In this document: piece after piece, positions 27,600 through 37,250 of the stretch
Layout: each line of letters opens with the position of its first letter
Position numbering within the stretch: position 1 is the first letter of the stretch
Assembly (NCBI GenBank): GCA_913061515.1
Contig: CAJXSF010000014.1
Location: forward strand, 1 to 63,481
Reading direction: 5' to 3'
Length of the DNA: 63,481 bases
Origin: an uncultured Gammaproteobacteria bacterium
GTDB taxonomy: Bacteria > Pseudomonadota > Gammaproteobacteria > Pseudomonadales > Pseudohongiellaceae
Translations under genes and position numbers: made by a program
Notes under the pieces: model-generated
Database searches by the model: none
Told to the model about the DNA's origin: nothing
What the model saw: the letters and a program-made list of their open reading frames with translations, nothing else

Positions 27600-28847
27600 A
27601 TGGCCAGAATCACTAAACCTCTAACCAATACCGAAGTTACCCATGCCAAGCCCAAAGAGAAGGTCTACACCTTGTCAGACGGAGGGGGCTTACAGCTTAG
27701 AGTGAAGCCCAACGGTTCCAAACTTTGGCTCTTTGATTACTTTCGACCATACACCAAGGTGCGCACCAGCATTAGCTTTGGCAGCTACCCTGAAGTATCC
27801 ATTGCAGAGGCGCGCAAGAAGCGTGATGAAGCTAGAAAACTGCTTGTGAAAGAGATAGACCCTAAAGATCACAGAGACGAAGCCAGCCGCCTCAACGAGG
27901 CCGCTCACGGCAATACACTTAAGCATGTGGCCAGCCAGTGGCTTAACGTTAAGAAGAGCAAAGTAAGTGAGAATCACGCGCTAGACACGTGGCGTTCTTT
28001 AGAGGGTCATATTTTCCCCAGCCTTGGAGAAGTGCCCATTCACAAGATCACAGCCATCAAGACTATAGAAGTAATTAAGCCCATTGCGGCTAAAGGTGCA
28101 TTGGAAACCGTTAAGCGCCTATGCCAACGCCTAAACGAAATTATGGTCTTTGCAGTCAATACTGGACTAATCACCGCCAACCCTCTAGCAGGCATCCAAA
28201 AAGCCTTCCAAGCACCGATTAAACAGCATTTACCCACTTTGAAGCCCAGTGAGTTACCCACTTTAATGGCAACGCTGTCTATCGCCAGTATCAAGCTAAC
28301 CACCCGCTGCCTGATTGAGTGGCAACTACACACGATGGTAAGACCAAGCGAGGCCGCTGGAGCTAGGTGGGATGAACTAGATCTACATAACGACCTATGG
28401 AATATACCCGCCGAGCGCATGAAGAAGAAAAAACCGCATAGTGTGCCATTATCCGCCCAAAGCTTAGCTCTGCTAGAAATCATGAAACCCATTAGCGCAC
28501 ATAGCCCTTACATATTCCCCTCCGATAGGAACATTAGAACCCACTCCAACGCGCAGACAGCCAATACAGCACTCAAGCGCATGGGGTTCGATGGTAGGCT
28601 TGTAGCACACGGTCTAAGAGCGTTAGCCAGCACTACTTTAAATGAGCAAGGCTTTGATGCAGATGTCATAGAAGCGGCGCTAGCGCACGTTGGTGACAAC
28701 GAAGTTAGAAATGCCTATAACCGAGCCGAATACATTCAGCGTCGCATTCCGATGATGAAATGGTGGAGTGAACATATTGAGAAAGCAGCTACTGGCAACA
28801 TGAGCCTTGGGGGAAGAAAATCACTTAAGTTAGTTCAATTGTCCTAA
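27600..28847 (+). CDS. int: P4-type tyrosine integrase
   Basis: A 415-aa integrase with an N-terminal DUF4102 arm-binding domain (~1-90, YTLSDGGGLQLRVKPNGSK), a SAM-like core-binding domain (~105-200) and a catalytic domain. Catalytic residues R248, H337, R340, H363 and Y373 are all present, so it should be active. It begins 167 bp after ssrA, reading away from it, the standard arrangement for an element inserted in the tmRNA gene. The start sits on an inverted arm-type repeat. No clear Shine-Dalgarno. The stop overlaps the convergent recombinase gene by 4 bp. Confidence 0.93.
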   Translation: MARITKPLTNTEVTHAKPKEKVYTLSDGGGLQLRVKPNGSKLWLFDYFRPYTKVRTSISFGSYPEVSIAEARKKRDEARKLLVKEIDPKDHRDEASRLNEAAHGNTLKHVASQWLNVKKSKVSENHALDTWRSLEGHIFPSLGEVPIHKITAIKTIEVIKPIAAKGALETVKRLCQRLNEIMVFAVNTGLITANPLAGIQKAFQAPIKQHLPTLKPSELPTLMATLSIASIKLTTRCLIEWQLHTMVRPSEAAGARWDELDLHNDLWNIPAERMKKKKPHSVPLSAQSLALLEIMKPISAHSPYIFPSDRNIRTHSNAQTANTALKRMGFDGRLVAHGLRALASTTLNEQGFDADVIEAALAHVGDNEVRNAYNRAEYIQRRIPMMKWWSEHIEKAATGNMSLGGRKSLKLVQLS

Positions 28848-29953
28848 GCAGTTTTTTGGAGGCTCATTTTCTTCATCAAAGCATTCGCCAACTCATCCAC
28901 ATCAAAAAGCTGCAAACTACTGCAAGCTGCTGGTTCTTTAAATTGCTTGAAAATATCCGCCTGCCTATCCTCTTGTACTTCGCCATAGCTATAGAAAGTC
29001 GTTAAGACCCCCTCATGACCTAAATTTTGGCTCCATGCCTTAAAGTCTTCGGGTGTTTTACACAGAGTTTGGCCTTGGCGAACCAGTAAATGTCGAAAGC
29101 TATGTGGATTGAAGTACTGCAAGCCCCCCCGCTCAAATGCCTCTTTAAACACTTTGCGTATAGGTGAAGCATCACGCCAATTTGCGCGCTTTAACCCCGC
29201 CGCTTCAAACTGGCGTGACTCGCCAACCTTAACGAGCGTTGAAGGAAACAATGGATCATCACCACCCCATAGCAGCTGGTCGCGCAAATACCTGACCCAA
29301 TCTTCGAAGATTACTCGTGGTGCATCACCTACTGGGAAAAAGTAAGTTGTAAAGGTTTTGCTAAATTTGGTCTTTACCTCACGCGCATCCTGAATGACGC
29401 AATTAGCCTCTAAATCCACATGTTTTAACTTCATAGACGCGACTGCGCTATCACGCGCACCTGTTAAGAGTGTAAATGCAAGCAAGGCGCGGTTACGGAG
29501 TTCTATGTCCGTTCCAAACGGCATTTGGGACAATACGTGCTGAACCTGCTCAAGCGTAGGTACTTTTTGGCCACGCCTAGCCGTGGCAACACGAACATCT
29601 TTCTCTGACAGATTAAAATAATCCGCATCCGTATAATGAAATCTCGACTTGTAACCAGACTGGCCAGACAGCCACTGGAAAAAGCGTTTTAGATTCGCGA
29701 GAGTGGCATAAAGGGTCGCCTTGCTCAGTTTCTCTCCTGAGCGAGCACCAATCTGACTAGCGAGATGACTCTTAAAAGCCACCGCTTGCTGATAATGAAA
29801 TGCTTTGAAGTCGCGATACTTTGTGTGCTCTTCAAACCGAGCTAAGGCTTTCGCCACTGCATCGATTGTTGCCTCACTTTGCCGTCGCGCCTCCTTCAAA
29901 TAGGAGAAATACCGTCGCTTCATTCGCTCATTTTCTGCGCTGTGTTTTTTCAT
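28844..29953 (-). CDS. Second tyrosine recombinase
   Basis: A 369-aa site-specific recombinase distinct from the P4-type integrase. An N-terminal SAM-like core-binding domain (~15-110) has no DUF4102 arm domain. Catalytic residues R167 (LTGARDSA), H284 and R287 (HSFRH), H313 (LGHEG) and Y321 or Y323 are intact. It is the last gene of a minus-strand run AlpA-HTH/Zn-ribbon-recombinase, 6 bp after the HTH gene, and meets the other integrase tail to tail. Its target is unknown; it might excise the island, act on a different element, or be left from a nested insertion. Confidence 0.88.
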   Translation of the reverse strand: MKKHSAENERMKRRYFSYLKEARRQSEATIDAVAKALARFEEHTKYRDFKAFHYQQAVAFKSHLASQIGARSGEKLSKATLYATLANLKRFFQWLSGQSGYKSRFHYTDADYFNLSEKDVRVATARRGQKVPTLEQVQHVLSQMPFGTDIELRNRALLAFTLLTGARDSAVASMKLKHVDLEANCVIQDAREVKTKFSKTFTTYFFPVGDAPRVIFEDWVRYLRDQLLWGGDDPLFPSTLVKVGESRQFEAAGLKRANWRDASPIRKVFKEAFERGGLQYFNPHSFRHLLVRQGQTLCKTPEDFKAWSQNLGHEGVLTTFYSYGEVQEDRQADIFKQFKEPAACSSLQLFDVDELANALMKKMSLQKTA

Positions 29954-29959
29954 GTTTTA

Positions 29960-30436
29960 TCACTCTCCTCTCAAGTCACTGTTTAAGGTAGGTTGGGTGC
30001 TATCACTTATATGTTTTTCAGCTTGCGGAAAAGTGATCTCCATCTTCCCCATAATCAGCGAGAGTTTTGCGATACTCACGCGTCTATTCATGATTGATTC
30101 ACATACCGAACATATTGCAACAAGATTGCCGGTCTTTTGATTTAAGGCTTGATAATCCACCATATTTGAAGCAGGCTTTTGAGGGGTACGGCAGCGCAGA
30201 CAGTACATTTCTCCAACCCCGCATGGCCGCTTATTTTTCTCTCGCTTAGCCTTGAGAAAGGCAGCCAGATCTCGCCCTAATATCAACAGAGGACGCCTGT
30301 CATCGCACAAGGGCAGACCTGATTTAATCCACGTCCGCACTGTATTCTTGTGAACGCCAAACAATAGCGCGATTTCCTCAACCGAATAGTTGCGGTGAAT
30401 TTTCACTAAACGTGGATTAGGCCGACGCGGTTTCAC
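29960..30436 (-). CDS. HTH and zinc-ribbon DNA-binding protein
   Basis: A 158-aa protein. The N-terminal helix-turn-helix (residues ~15-60, YSVEEIALLFGVHKNTVRTWIKSGLP) resembles MerR/excisionase-type domains. Two CxxC pairs (YCLRCR and ICSVCE, ~82-113) with basic residues between and after them suggest a zinc ribbon. The ATG overlaps the end of the alpA-like gene (30433-30436) and the recombinase gene follows after 6 bp, so the three are likely co-translated. A role as recombination directionality or accessory factor for the second recombinase is inferred. Confidence 0.7.
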   Translation of the reverse strand: MKPRRPNPRLVKIHRNYSVEEIALLFGVHKNTVRTWIKSGLPLCDDRRPLLILGRDLAAFLKAKREKNKRPCGVGEMYCLRCRTPQKPASNMVDYQALNQKTGNLVAICSVCESIMNRRVSIAKLSLIMGKMEITFPQAEKHISDSTQPTLNSDLRGE

Positions 30437-30675
30437 AGCACATTCTTGCGGTCAGACTCAAGAAATGAGACTAATTTACGAATTTCATTGTCGTTCTTTC
30501 CAGCTATGCGGGCTTTATTTAGCGATACAACCTCGCTTAAAGGCCAACCCACTGCACGACCGCCCAGTGAGACAGGTTTTGTCCACAATCCTTGGGAAAT
30601 TCGCAAATATAGCGTTGATCGTGAAAGACCTGATTCAAGCTTTACAGCTGGTAATCGGATAATCGTGTTAAGCAT
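30433..30675 (-). CDS. AlpA-type excisionase/regulator
   Basis: An 80-aa winged-helix protein of the AlpA/Xis class (NTIIRLPAVKLESGLSRSTLYLRISQGLWTKPVSLGGRAVGWPLSEV), typical of P4-like islands, where AlpA activates integrase or promotes excision. The start at 30675 is fixed by GAGGT 7-8 nt upstream; the frame stays open to 30828, but that N-terminal part looks unrelated. It heads the minus-strand regulatory operon. Confidence 0.85.
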   Translation of the reverse strand: MLNTIIRLPAVKLESGLSRSTLYLRISQGLWTKPVSLGGRAVGWPLSEVVSLNKARIAGKNDNEIRKLVSFLESDRKNVL

Positions 30676-30888
30676 GTTTAGTACCTCAATGGGTGTTAAT
30701 GAACATGCATCCATGATTACGATTTTCACTTCATTGAAATAGCTAGACAGCTTACGAAAAGCTACCGGTGAAAAATGCGAAAGGTGGGTACTATTAAATC
30801 GTAACCTAAGGAGGGATTGTCGTATCAAACGAAGGTCGAAAAAAAATTTTCGCTATATATTTCAATTAGATAATAGGTAGGTGGATTG

Positions 30889-31515
30889 CTACTTTTGCGT
30901 TTTTGGCGCACCTCCCGTTTGCTTCCAATTTGCAACTTTACTGCAATCTTCAATTGCCTGATTGATCGGGTTTCCTTCGTCATCTACAAGCCCAAATATT
31001 GAGGCATTGATCCGTAACCACTTCTCCAAAGCTTGCTTGGGACTTTTCTTTCCCGAATCGGTTACGGCTAGCCACGCGCGAACCGCCGCTGCCAACTTTG
31101 GTGCATAACGTGGATGTGATGGGTCAAGATAGTCTGGATCTAGGCTAACCAAATTCGGGAAAAAGAAACCACGCTTAAATCCCCGACTTGATAACCAAGT
31201 ACATAGTGACTGCACGTTTACATGAGATACCGCTACGTCAATCGAATATTCGATTGCACCACATTGATTTCCGTTAATATCTGTTTCGTATATTGGTACT
31301 AATTCACCAACTATCATGCCATTGCGTAATGCAGTGCTTATTGCAGCCTTAGCCGCCTCATATCCTTCAGGTCGATCTTGATATGACCAACTTTCGCAGT
31401 ACCCAGCATCTACCGACGGATTGCAGCCAACTACTAGTAGCGCAGCTTGAACCACCGTAAGCTCCTCACATAACCGCCAGTAATCTAAGCTATCTTCAAA
31501 ATTCTCGCCCCCCAT
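30889..31515 (-). CDS. Island-borne protein of unknown function
   Basis: A 208-aa soluble protein that I do not recognise by function. It starts GGENFEDSLDYWRLCEELTVVQAALLVVGC and contains a central acidic region, Trp/Phe-rich segments (CTWLSSRGFKRGFFFP) and YLDPSHPRYAPKLAAAVRAWLAV, a pattern I have seen in hypothetical proteins of integrative elements. The ATG at 31515 has AAGGGA about 9 nt upstream and is preferred over the one at 31554. It lies between the AlpA operon and the divergent restriction-modification operon, so it could be a regulator of either. Confidence 0.6.
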   Translation of the reverse strand: MGGENFEDSLDYWRLCEELTVVQAALLVVGCNPSVDAGYCESWSYQDRPEGYEAAKAAISTALRNGMIVGELVPIYETDINGNQCGAIEYSIDVAVSHVNVQSLCTWLSSRGFKRGFFFPNLVSLDPDYLDPSHPRYAPKLAAAVRAWLAVTDSGKKSPKQALEKWLRINASIFGLVDDEGNPINQAIEDCSKVANWKQTGGAPKTQK

Positions 31516-31756
31516 ACACCAATCCCTTTGTAAACATTCAATTAAAACAACCAACTAGATCCAAATAGCAGACACTGCAACCATAACTGAATACATGCTG
31601 CCCGCTATTTAGCTTCCCTTCAGCCGCAAAGCACTGAAGATTATCACTCAACTGTCAACAATTGGTAGAACCAATTGAAATGCCAAGGTATCTTACGGAA
31701 CATCAATGCACACAAAGAATATTGCTCAATTATTGTTTTTGAGAACTGAGGATACT

Positions 31757-33349
31757 ATGCCATTGCTACACTGGCTCAACAAGGAAGCGGCCACCAAAGC
31801 CGCCATCAAAAGCGCCTACCGACTACTTGAAGAAGTACCCGAACTATCCTACGGCGACAAAGATAGCGAAAACCTGTTGATTCAGGGAGACAACCTTGAA
31901 GCTCTAAAAGCCTTGTTGCCGTTTTATTCAGGCAAGGTGAAGTGCATTTACATTGATCCACCCTACAACACTAAAACTGCTTTTGAGACCTACGATGACA
32001 ATTTAGAACATAGCAAATGGCTTTCTACTATGTACCCCCGCCTAGAATTATTATGGGAACTATTAGCTGAGGACGGAGTAATCCTTATCAGTATTAATGA
32101 TGATGAAGGCCATTATTTAAAAGTTATGTGCGATGAAATTTTCGGTCGTAAGAATTTTATATCGAGCTTAATTTGGCACTATGAAGGCAATACTGATAAT
32201 CAAGCAAAAATTATTAATTACCATGAATACATTCATCTCTATAGTAAAAATGGAAGTATTGAGTCAGTAAACGTCATTGATCCTAACATCAAAGAAGGTA
32301 GTAAGCTTAACAACCCTGAAATCAGGAATACTGTCGTGAAAAACGGCCCGAAAAACCCCCCTAAATCAATTGTTTTACCTGTAGGCTTTCCGGCAAATTT
32401 TAGTGAGGGAGAAATTGAGCCTAGTGCTGTGAACTGGCCTCAATATAGCGACACAATTTTTATCTCTAACTACACACTGCAGTCTTCGGTAACAGCAACA
32501 ACAGGATGGTCTTCAAAGAAGATATTGAAAGACTTTATTAAAGCCGATTTCCAACCAGTTCTCGATTCTAAAGGACAAGAAACAAGTTTTGAATTAACAA
32601 AAAGCGGCGCCATAGAGGCAGTAAAAAAACGCAAACAAGTCAAAGGCCACTTCCTTTCTGTATTAAGAGGCTTTGGTACTACAAACCAGATGAGAATACA
32701 GCTTCAGAAACTGGGATTGAAGTTTAGCTACCCGAAACCCGTTGAACTTATCAAGTACCTTATTTCTGCATTTTCAAATGATGGCGATATTATTTTAGAC
32801 TCCTTTGCAGGATCAGGAACAACAGCCCACGCAGTTCTATCTGAGAACTCACTATCAAAAATAGATAGAAAATTTATTATTATAGAGATGTCGAAATCTA
32901 ACTCTTCAAAAGTTATACAACCAAGATTACAGCATGTAATCGAAGGCAATGAAAAAGCCGAACTGATAGCTACTGGTGGTGGTTTTCGTTTTTGCCAATT
33001 AGGTCCAACCGTCTTTGATGAATTTGGCCTGCTCAATCACGAAATAAAATTCCCGACACTGGCCGCCCATATCTGGTATATCGAAACCCGCTTACCACTC
33101 GGCAAAAAGAAACGTTCACCTTTAATCGGAACCCATAACGGTACAGCCTATTACCTACTATACAACGGCATTTTAGGCGACAAACGCCCTAATGGTGGCA
33201 ATGTACTTACAGGCAAGATATTAGACTTACTGCCGAAGTTTGACGGCCCTAAAGTGATTTATGGCGAGACAACCCGTTTAGGTGACACCCGCTTAAAGCA
33301 AGAAAATATCAGCTTCAAACAAATTCCCTACGATGTGAAAGCATTGTAG
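31757..33349 (+). CDS. mod: Type III restriction-modification methyltransferase (Mod)
   Basis: A 530-aa adenine N6-methyltransferase of the beta class: catalytic motif IV DPPY (67-70) comes before the SAM-binding motif FAGSGT (350-355). The long segment between them is the target-recognition region (~110-330), the most variable part of Mod proteins. The start at 31757 has GAGG 6 nt upstream; the frame stays open to 31706. Mod gives site specificity and protects host DNA. It is the first of three tightly packed genes (mod, res, abi). Base use is visibly more A+T-rich than the flanking core genes, as expected for acquired DNA. No simple repeat that could cause phase variation was seen. Confidence 0.93.
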   Translation: MPLLHWLNKEAATKAAIKSAYRLLEEVPELSYGDKDSENLLIQGDNLEALKALLPFYSGKVKCIYIDPPYNTKTAFETYDDNLEHSKWLSTMYPRLELLWELLAEDGVILISINDDEGHYLKVMCDEIFGRKNFISSLIWHYEGNTDNQAKIINYHEYIHLYSKNGSIESVNVIDPNIKEGSKLNNPEIRNTVVKNGPKNPPKSIVLPVGFPANFSEGEIEPSAVNWPQYSDTIFISNYTLQSSVTATTGWSSKKILKDFIKADFQPVLDSKGQETSFELTKSGAIEAVKKRKQVKGHFLSVLRGFGTTNQMRIQLQKLGLKFSYPKPVELIKYLISAFSNDGDIILDSFAGSGTTAHAVLSENSLSKIDRKFIIIEMSKSNSSKVIQPRLQHVIEGNEKAELIATGGGFRFCQLGPTVFDEFGLLNHEIKFPTLAAHIWYIETRLPLGKKKRSPLIGTHNGTAYYLLYNGILGDKRPNGGNVLTGKILDLLPKFDGPKVIYGETTRLGDTRLKQENISFKQIPYDVKAL

Positions 33350-33383
33350 CAGGCACTTAGCGATTTATAGAACAAGGATAAAT

Positions 33384-36104
33384 ATGTTTGCACTCAAGGG
33401 TTATCAACAACGAGCAATGGAAACGCTGGCCAGCTTCTTAAGCCACGCCAAGCAAAATGGAGATGTCGAACAAGCGTACAGTGATAGCTTAAAAGCTCAA
33501 GAACTGCCTGCAATCCCCTACCGCAATTTTCAGTTTGGCGACGTACCTTATGTGTGTATCCGCATTCCAACGGGCGGTGGTAAAACCGTATTGGCCTCAC
33601 ACTCTATTGTGACCGCTGCCAGCCATTATTTGGAAGTAGAATTTCCCGTCGTACTTTGGTTAGTGCCCAGTACAACTATTCGTTTACAAACGGTAGAAGC
33701 TCTTAAAAAAATTGGCCACCCGTACCGCGAGAAACTCGACCAAGCCTTTAATCAACAAGTATTAGTGCTGGACGTAGATGAAGTATTCAATATTCGCCCA
33801 CAAGATATAGGCAACAAAACGATTGTGGTGGTATCAACTCGCCAAAACTTAACTGTTAATGATACAAGTGGCCGCAGGGTATATGCGTATCACGAGAACT
33901 TTGAACCGCATTTTGTTAACGTAGGCAAAGATCACCCACGTTTTAACCAGCTAGAAACCGTTAGTGAGGCAGACTTAAAAGAAAACGGCTTAACAGTCCG
34001 CGAATTAGGCAAAGTAAAGTATTCTTTTGCTAACTTACTGGCGTTACATACCCCGCTAGTGATTATTGACGAAGCACATAATGCTCGGACAACATTAACC
34101 TTTGACACCTTACGCCGCATTCACCCAGCCGCCATTATCGAATTTACCGCCACCCCCAATGAAAGCCTAGACAACGGTAGTAATATTCTATTTAACGTAT
34201 CTGCCGCCGAGTTAAAAGCGGAAGAAATGATTAAACTACCAATCATGTTGGCTGAAGAACCCCAAGGTTGGCGGCAGGCCGTGGGTGATGCCGTAGCCAA
34301 TCGCAACCGCTTAGCGATTGAGGCCCAAAAGGATACTGACTATATCCGCCCGATAGCCTTAATACAGGCCGAGGCCAAAAATGGCAAAGTTACTGTAGAT
34401 GTTTTAAAAAAATACCTATTAGAAGATCTAAACATCGAGTCGGAAAAAATCGCAGTTGTGACCGGCAAACAACGCGAACTGGATAATATCAACCTATTTT
34501 CCAAAGACTGCCCCATCGAATACATCATCACTATTGAAGCGTTAAAAGAAGGCTGGGACTGCCCTTTTGCCTACGTGTTTTGCTCAGTTAAACAGGTCAG
34601 CTCCAGCAAAGATGCTGAACAACTCTTGGGCCGTGTACTGCGGATGCCGTACGCCCGCCGCCGAGTCATAGAAGACCTAAACCGCGCCTATGCTCATCTA
34701 GCCACTAGTAGCTTTGCTAAAGCCGCTACAGAGCTAAAAGACAAACTCATAGCGATGGGCTTTGAAGAGTTGGATATTGCCCAATATGTGCGTCAATACC
34801 AAAGCGATAGTGATCAAGATGATTTATTTGGCGGGGGTAGCAATTCACAACCCGCCACTAACAAGCCATTAGAAGTTGTTGTAGAGGTCGCTTCCATGCC
34901 AGACCTAGAACAACTTAACGATGATGAACGCGCCCAACTGACCGCCACCACTACGGAAGAGGGCAACGTAGTGGTAAAAGTGCGCGGTGAAGTATCAGAA
35001 AACCTAAAAAAGGTTATTGTAAAAAGTGCAGGAAAACCTGCTAACAAAAGATCAATCGAACAAGACTTTCGTATTCACAATGCTCGTATTGAAGTTTTAC
35101 GTTCACCCGCGGAAAGAGGCGAATCGTTTGGTTCACTGCCGCAGCTATGCACGGTTATACAGGGCGAGCTAGAACTGGTAGAACCCGAAACCTTATTAGA
35201 CGTTAATGAATGGAATTTATTAGACAATTCAGCAAAACTGCCGAGCTTCAAAATTGTAGAAAGTAGCAATCTTTGGGAAATTGACCTAGACGGTAACAAG
35301 GTCACGTATGGTATTGCAGAACCTACAGAACGCTATGACTTAAATAATTCATGGTTAGATGTTAGCGAAACCGATTTAGTACGGTGGCTCGATAGAGAAC
35401 TTCGCCAGCCAGATGTACCGCAAAGCATATTAATAAAATTTGTAAACCTTGTGGTCAGTGACTTATTGAGCCGCCCAGAACTCACTCTCACAGCATTAGT
35501 GCGCAACAAATTCCCATTGGCAAGGGCAATCCGCGACCTTATCACCAAGTATCGTAAAAAGACCCAAAAAGACGGCTATCAACAAGTGTTATTTTCTTCC
35601 GAAGCAAAGTTAGGAGTCAGCGCCGATTTTTTTTATCGATTCAGCCCCACGCACTACCCAGCAAAGTCACCTTTTTACAGTGGCAGCTATAAGTTTCAAA
35701 AGCACTACTACGGCAATAACCGCATAGAAGACATGAAAGCCACGGGTGAAGAGTTTGAGTGCGCGAGGGCCATAGATAGCCTGCCACAGGTTAAGCATTG
35801 GATACGCAACTTAGTACGCCGCGATCATGGCTCATTTTGGCTACCACTTGCTCACGGTAAATTTTACCCTGACTTTATCGTAGAGCTAAATGATGGCCGA
35901 ATGTTTGTTATCGAATATAAAGGCCAAGCTTACGCGACCAACGATGACTCAAAGGATAAAAACCTTATAGGAGAACTTTGGGCAAAGCACGGGGGTGATA
36001 AAGCACTCTTTTTGATGGCGGTCGATAAAAAAACTGACCCCAATGGGCGAGATACTAGAACTCAAATACTTGAAGTGATTGAGCACGCGACAGGGATGCA
36101 GTAA
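33384..36104 (+). CDS. res: Type III restriction endonuclease subunit (Res)
   Basis: A 906-aa ATP-dependent translocase/nuclease. Superfamily 2 motifs are intact: Walker A PTGGGKT (62-68), DEAH box (229-232), FTATPNE (motif III), and LLGRVLRMPYARRR (motif VI). The C-terminal nuclease has PD (829-830) and EYK (844-846), a PD-ExK site. With Mod it should cut DNA carrying two unmethylated inversely oriented sites. It starts 35 bp after mod. Its stop overlaps the start of the Abi gene (TAATG), so the third protein is translated from the same message. Confidence 0.93.
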   Translation: MFALKGYQQRAMETLASFLSHAKQNGDVEQAYSDSLKAQELPAIPYRNFQFGDVPYVCIRIPTGGGKTVLASHSIVTAASHYLEVEFPVVLWLVPSTTIRLQTVEALKKIGHPYREKLDQAFNQQVLVLDVDEVFNIRPQDIGNKTIVVVSTRQNLTVNDTSGRRVYAYHENFEPHFVNVGKDHPRFNQLETVSEADLKENGLTVRELGKVKYSFANLLALHTPLVIIDEAHNARTTLTFDTLRRIHPAAIIEFTATPNESLDNGSNILFNVSAAELKAEEMIKLPIMLAEEPQGWRQAVGDAVANRNRLAIEAQKDTDYIRPIALIQAEAKNGKVTVDVLKKYLLEDLNIESEKIAVVTGKQRELDNINLFSKDCPIEYIITIEALKEGWDCPFAYVFCSVKQVSSSKDAEQLLGRVLRMPYARRRVIEDLNRAYAHLATSSFAKAATELKDKLIAMGFEELDIAQYVRQYQSDSDQDDLFGGGSNSQPATNKPLEVVVEVASMPDLEQLNDDERAQLTATTTEEGNVVVKVRGEVSENLKKVIVKSAGKPANKRSIEQDFRIHNARIEVLRSPAERGESFGSLPQLCTVIQGELELVEPETLLDVNEWNLLDNSAKLPSFKIVESSNLWEIDLDGNKVTYGIAEPTERYDLNNSWLDVSETDLVRWLDRELRQPDVPQSILIKFVNLVVSDLLSRPELTLTALVRNKFPLARAIRDLITKYRKKTQKDGYQQVLFSSEAKLGVSADFFYRFSPTHYPAKSPFYSGSYKFQKHYYGNNRIEDMKATGEEFECARAIDSLPQVKHWIRNLVRRDHGSFWLPLAHGKFYPDFIVELNDGRMFVIEYKGQAYATNDDSKDKNLIGELWAKHGGDKALFLMAVDKKTDPNGRDTRTQILEVIEHATGMQ

Positions 36105-37084
36105 TGGCTACTTACGATAGGCCGTGGAAATCATTTGAAGAGCAACTAGAACTATTGAGTTCTCGCGGAATGATAATTGCCGACCACAAAAGGGCACTCT
36201 GTTATCTTAAAAATCTAGGATATTATCGTTTAAGTGCTTATTGGTATCCATTTCGAAAGTTCAAAGTGGTACAAGACCCCGCGACTAAATTACTAGCGAA
36301 TTTACGCCAAGACGACTTCTACCCCAACACTCATTTCAGTGACGCTGTCGAGCTATACCTTTTCGACAAAAAACTTAAATCACTTTTATTTGAAGCTCTT
36401 GAATATATAGAGGTGGCCGTAAGAGTCGATATTGCACATTTATTAGGCAGGCGAGACACATTTGCCCATCACTCGATAAACGAATTTCATGGCAATTTTG
36501 CGGGGAAAATAAAGGGAAAAACCAACAGTACCAATTTTGCTGCGTGGCAAGATAAATATGTTTCTTTACTAAGTCGCTCCAAAGAAGACTTTGTTAAACA
36601 TTATCAGCAGAAACATGGCCATGACCTTCCTATTTGGGTAGCAATAGAAACATGGGACTTTGGAGCTATGTCACAACTATATGCAATGATGAAAGTTCAG
36701 GATCAACAAACCATCGCCACAAAATACGGAGTTACCGACTGGAAAGTCTTCCAATCATGGCTTCGTTCGCTTAATTACCTTAGAAATTTAGTGGCCCATC
36801 ACAGCAGAATTTGGAATCGAAACGTAATCGACCAACCAAAACTGCCCAAGCGGGGAAATATAAATTGGTGTGATGAGTTTATAGGCAAAGTAGACCTCAT
36901 CGCTCGACCCTTTCTTTTACTAGCAATCACAACACACATAATTAAAGTCATTGACCCAGAGATAACGTGGCCAACGGACATACAACAACATCTAGATAAC
37001 TTTCCAGAGCAATTATCAGATAAAAAGTTAGATGTAAGTGATATGGGTATAGTGGCTAACTGGAAAGACTGGTGGTTTACTTAA
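36104..37084 (+). CDS. Abi_2 (AbiD/AbiF-like) abortive infection protein
   Basis: A 326-aa protein of the Abi_2 family: FEEQLELLSSRGMIIADHKRALCYLKNLGYYRLSAYWYPFR near the N-terminus, then LFDKKLKSLLFEALEYIEVAVR. At residues 227-232 it has RNLVAH, the Rx4H signature of HEPN ribonucleases, in the helix where such RNases place their active site. Family members abort phage infection, probably by cutting RNA. Its ATG overlaps the res stop codon, so it is made with the restriction enzyme. That coupling suggests a back-up killing step when restriction is inhibited; this is inference. Confidence 0.87.
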   Translation: MATYDRPWKSFEEQLELLSSRGMIIADHKRALCYLKNLGYYRLSAYWYPFRKFKVVQDPATKLLANLRQDDFYPNTHFSDAVELYLFDKKLKSLLFEALEYIEVAVRVDIAHLLGRRDTFAHHSINEFHGNFAGKIKGKTNSTNFAAWQDKYVSLLSRSKEDFVKHYQQKHGHDLPIWVAIETWDFGAMSQLYAMMKVQDQQTIATKYGVTDWKVFQSWLRSLNYLRNLVAHHSRIWNRNVIDQPKLPKRGNINWCDEFIGKVDLIARPFLLLAITTHIIKVIDPEITWPTDIQQHLDNFPEQLSDKKLDVSDMGIVANWKDWWFT

Positions 37085-37250
37085 ATTGCAGGCAATAAAA
37101 ACCCCCGCGTAAATCCTAAGAAGAAGAGGCGAGGGCCGTGTTGCAGATACTATAGTATTTATAAGTTCACATTGTCAAAGGGAATTATTAGCTGGCCCTA
37201 CCAGAGTAAAGTTTTGCAAGGAATAGGCCTCTAGACACTGACTTTTTGTT

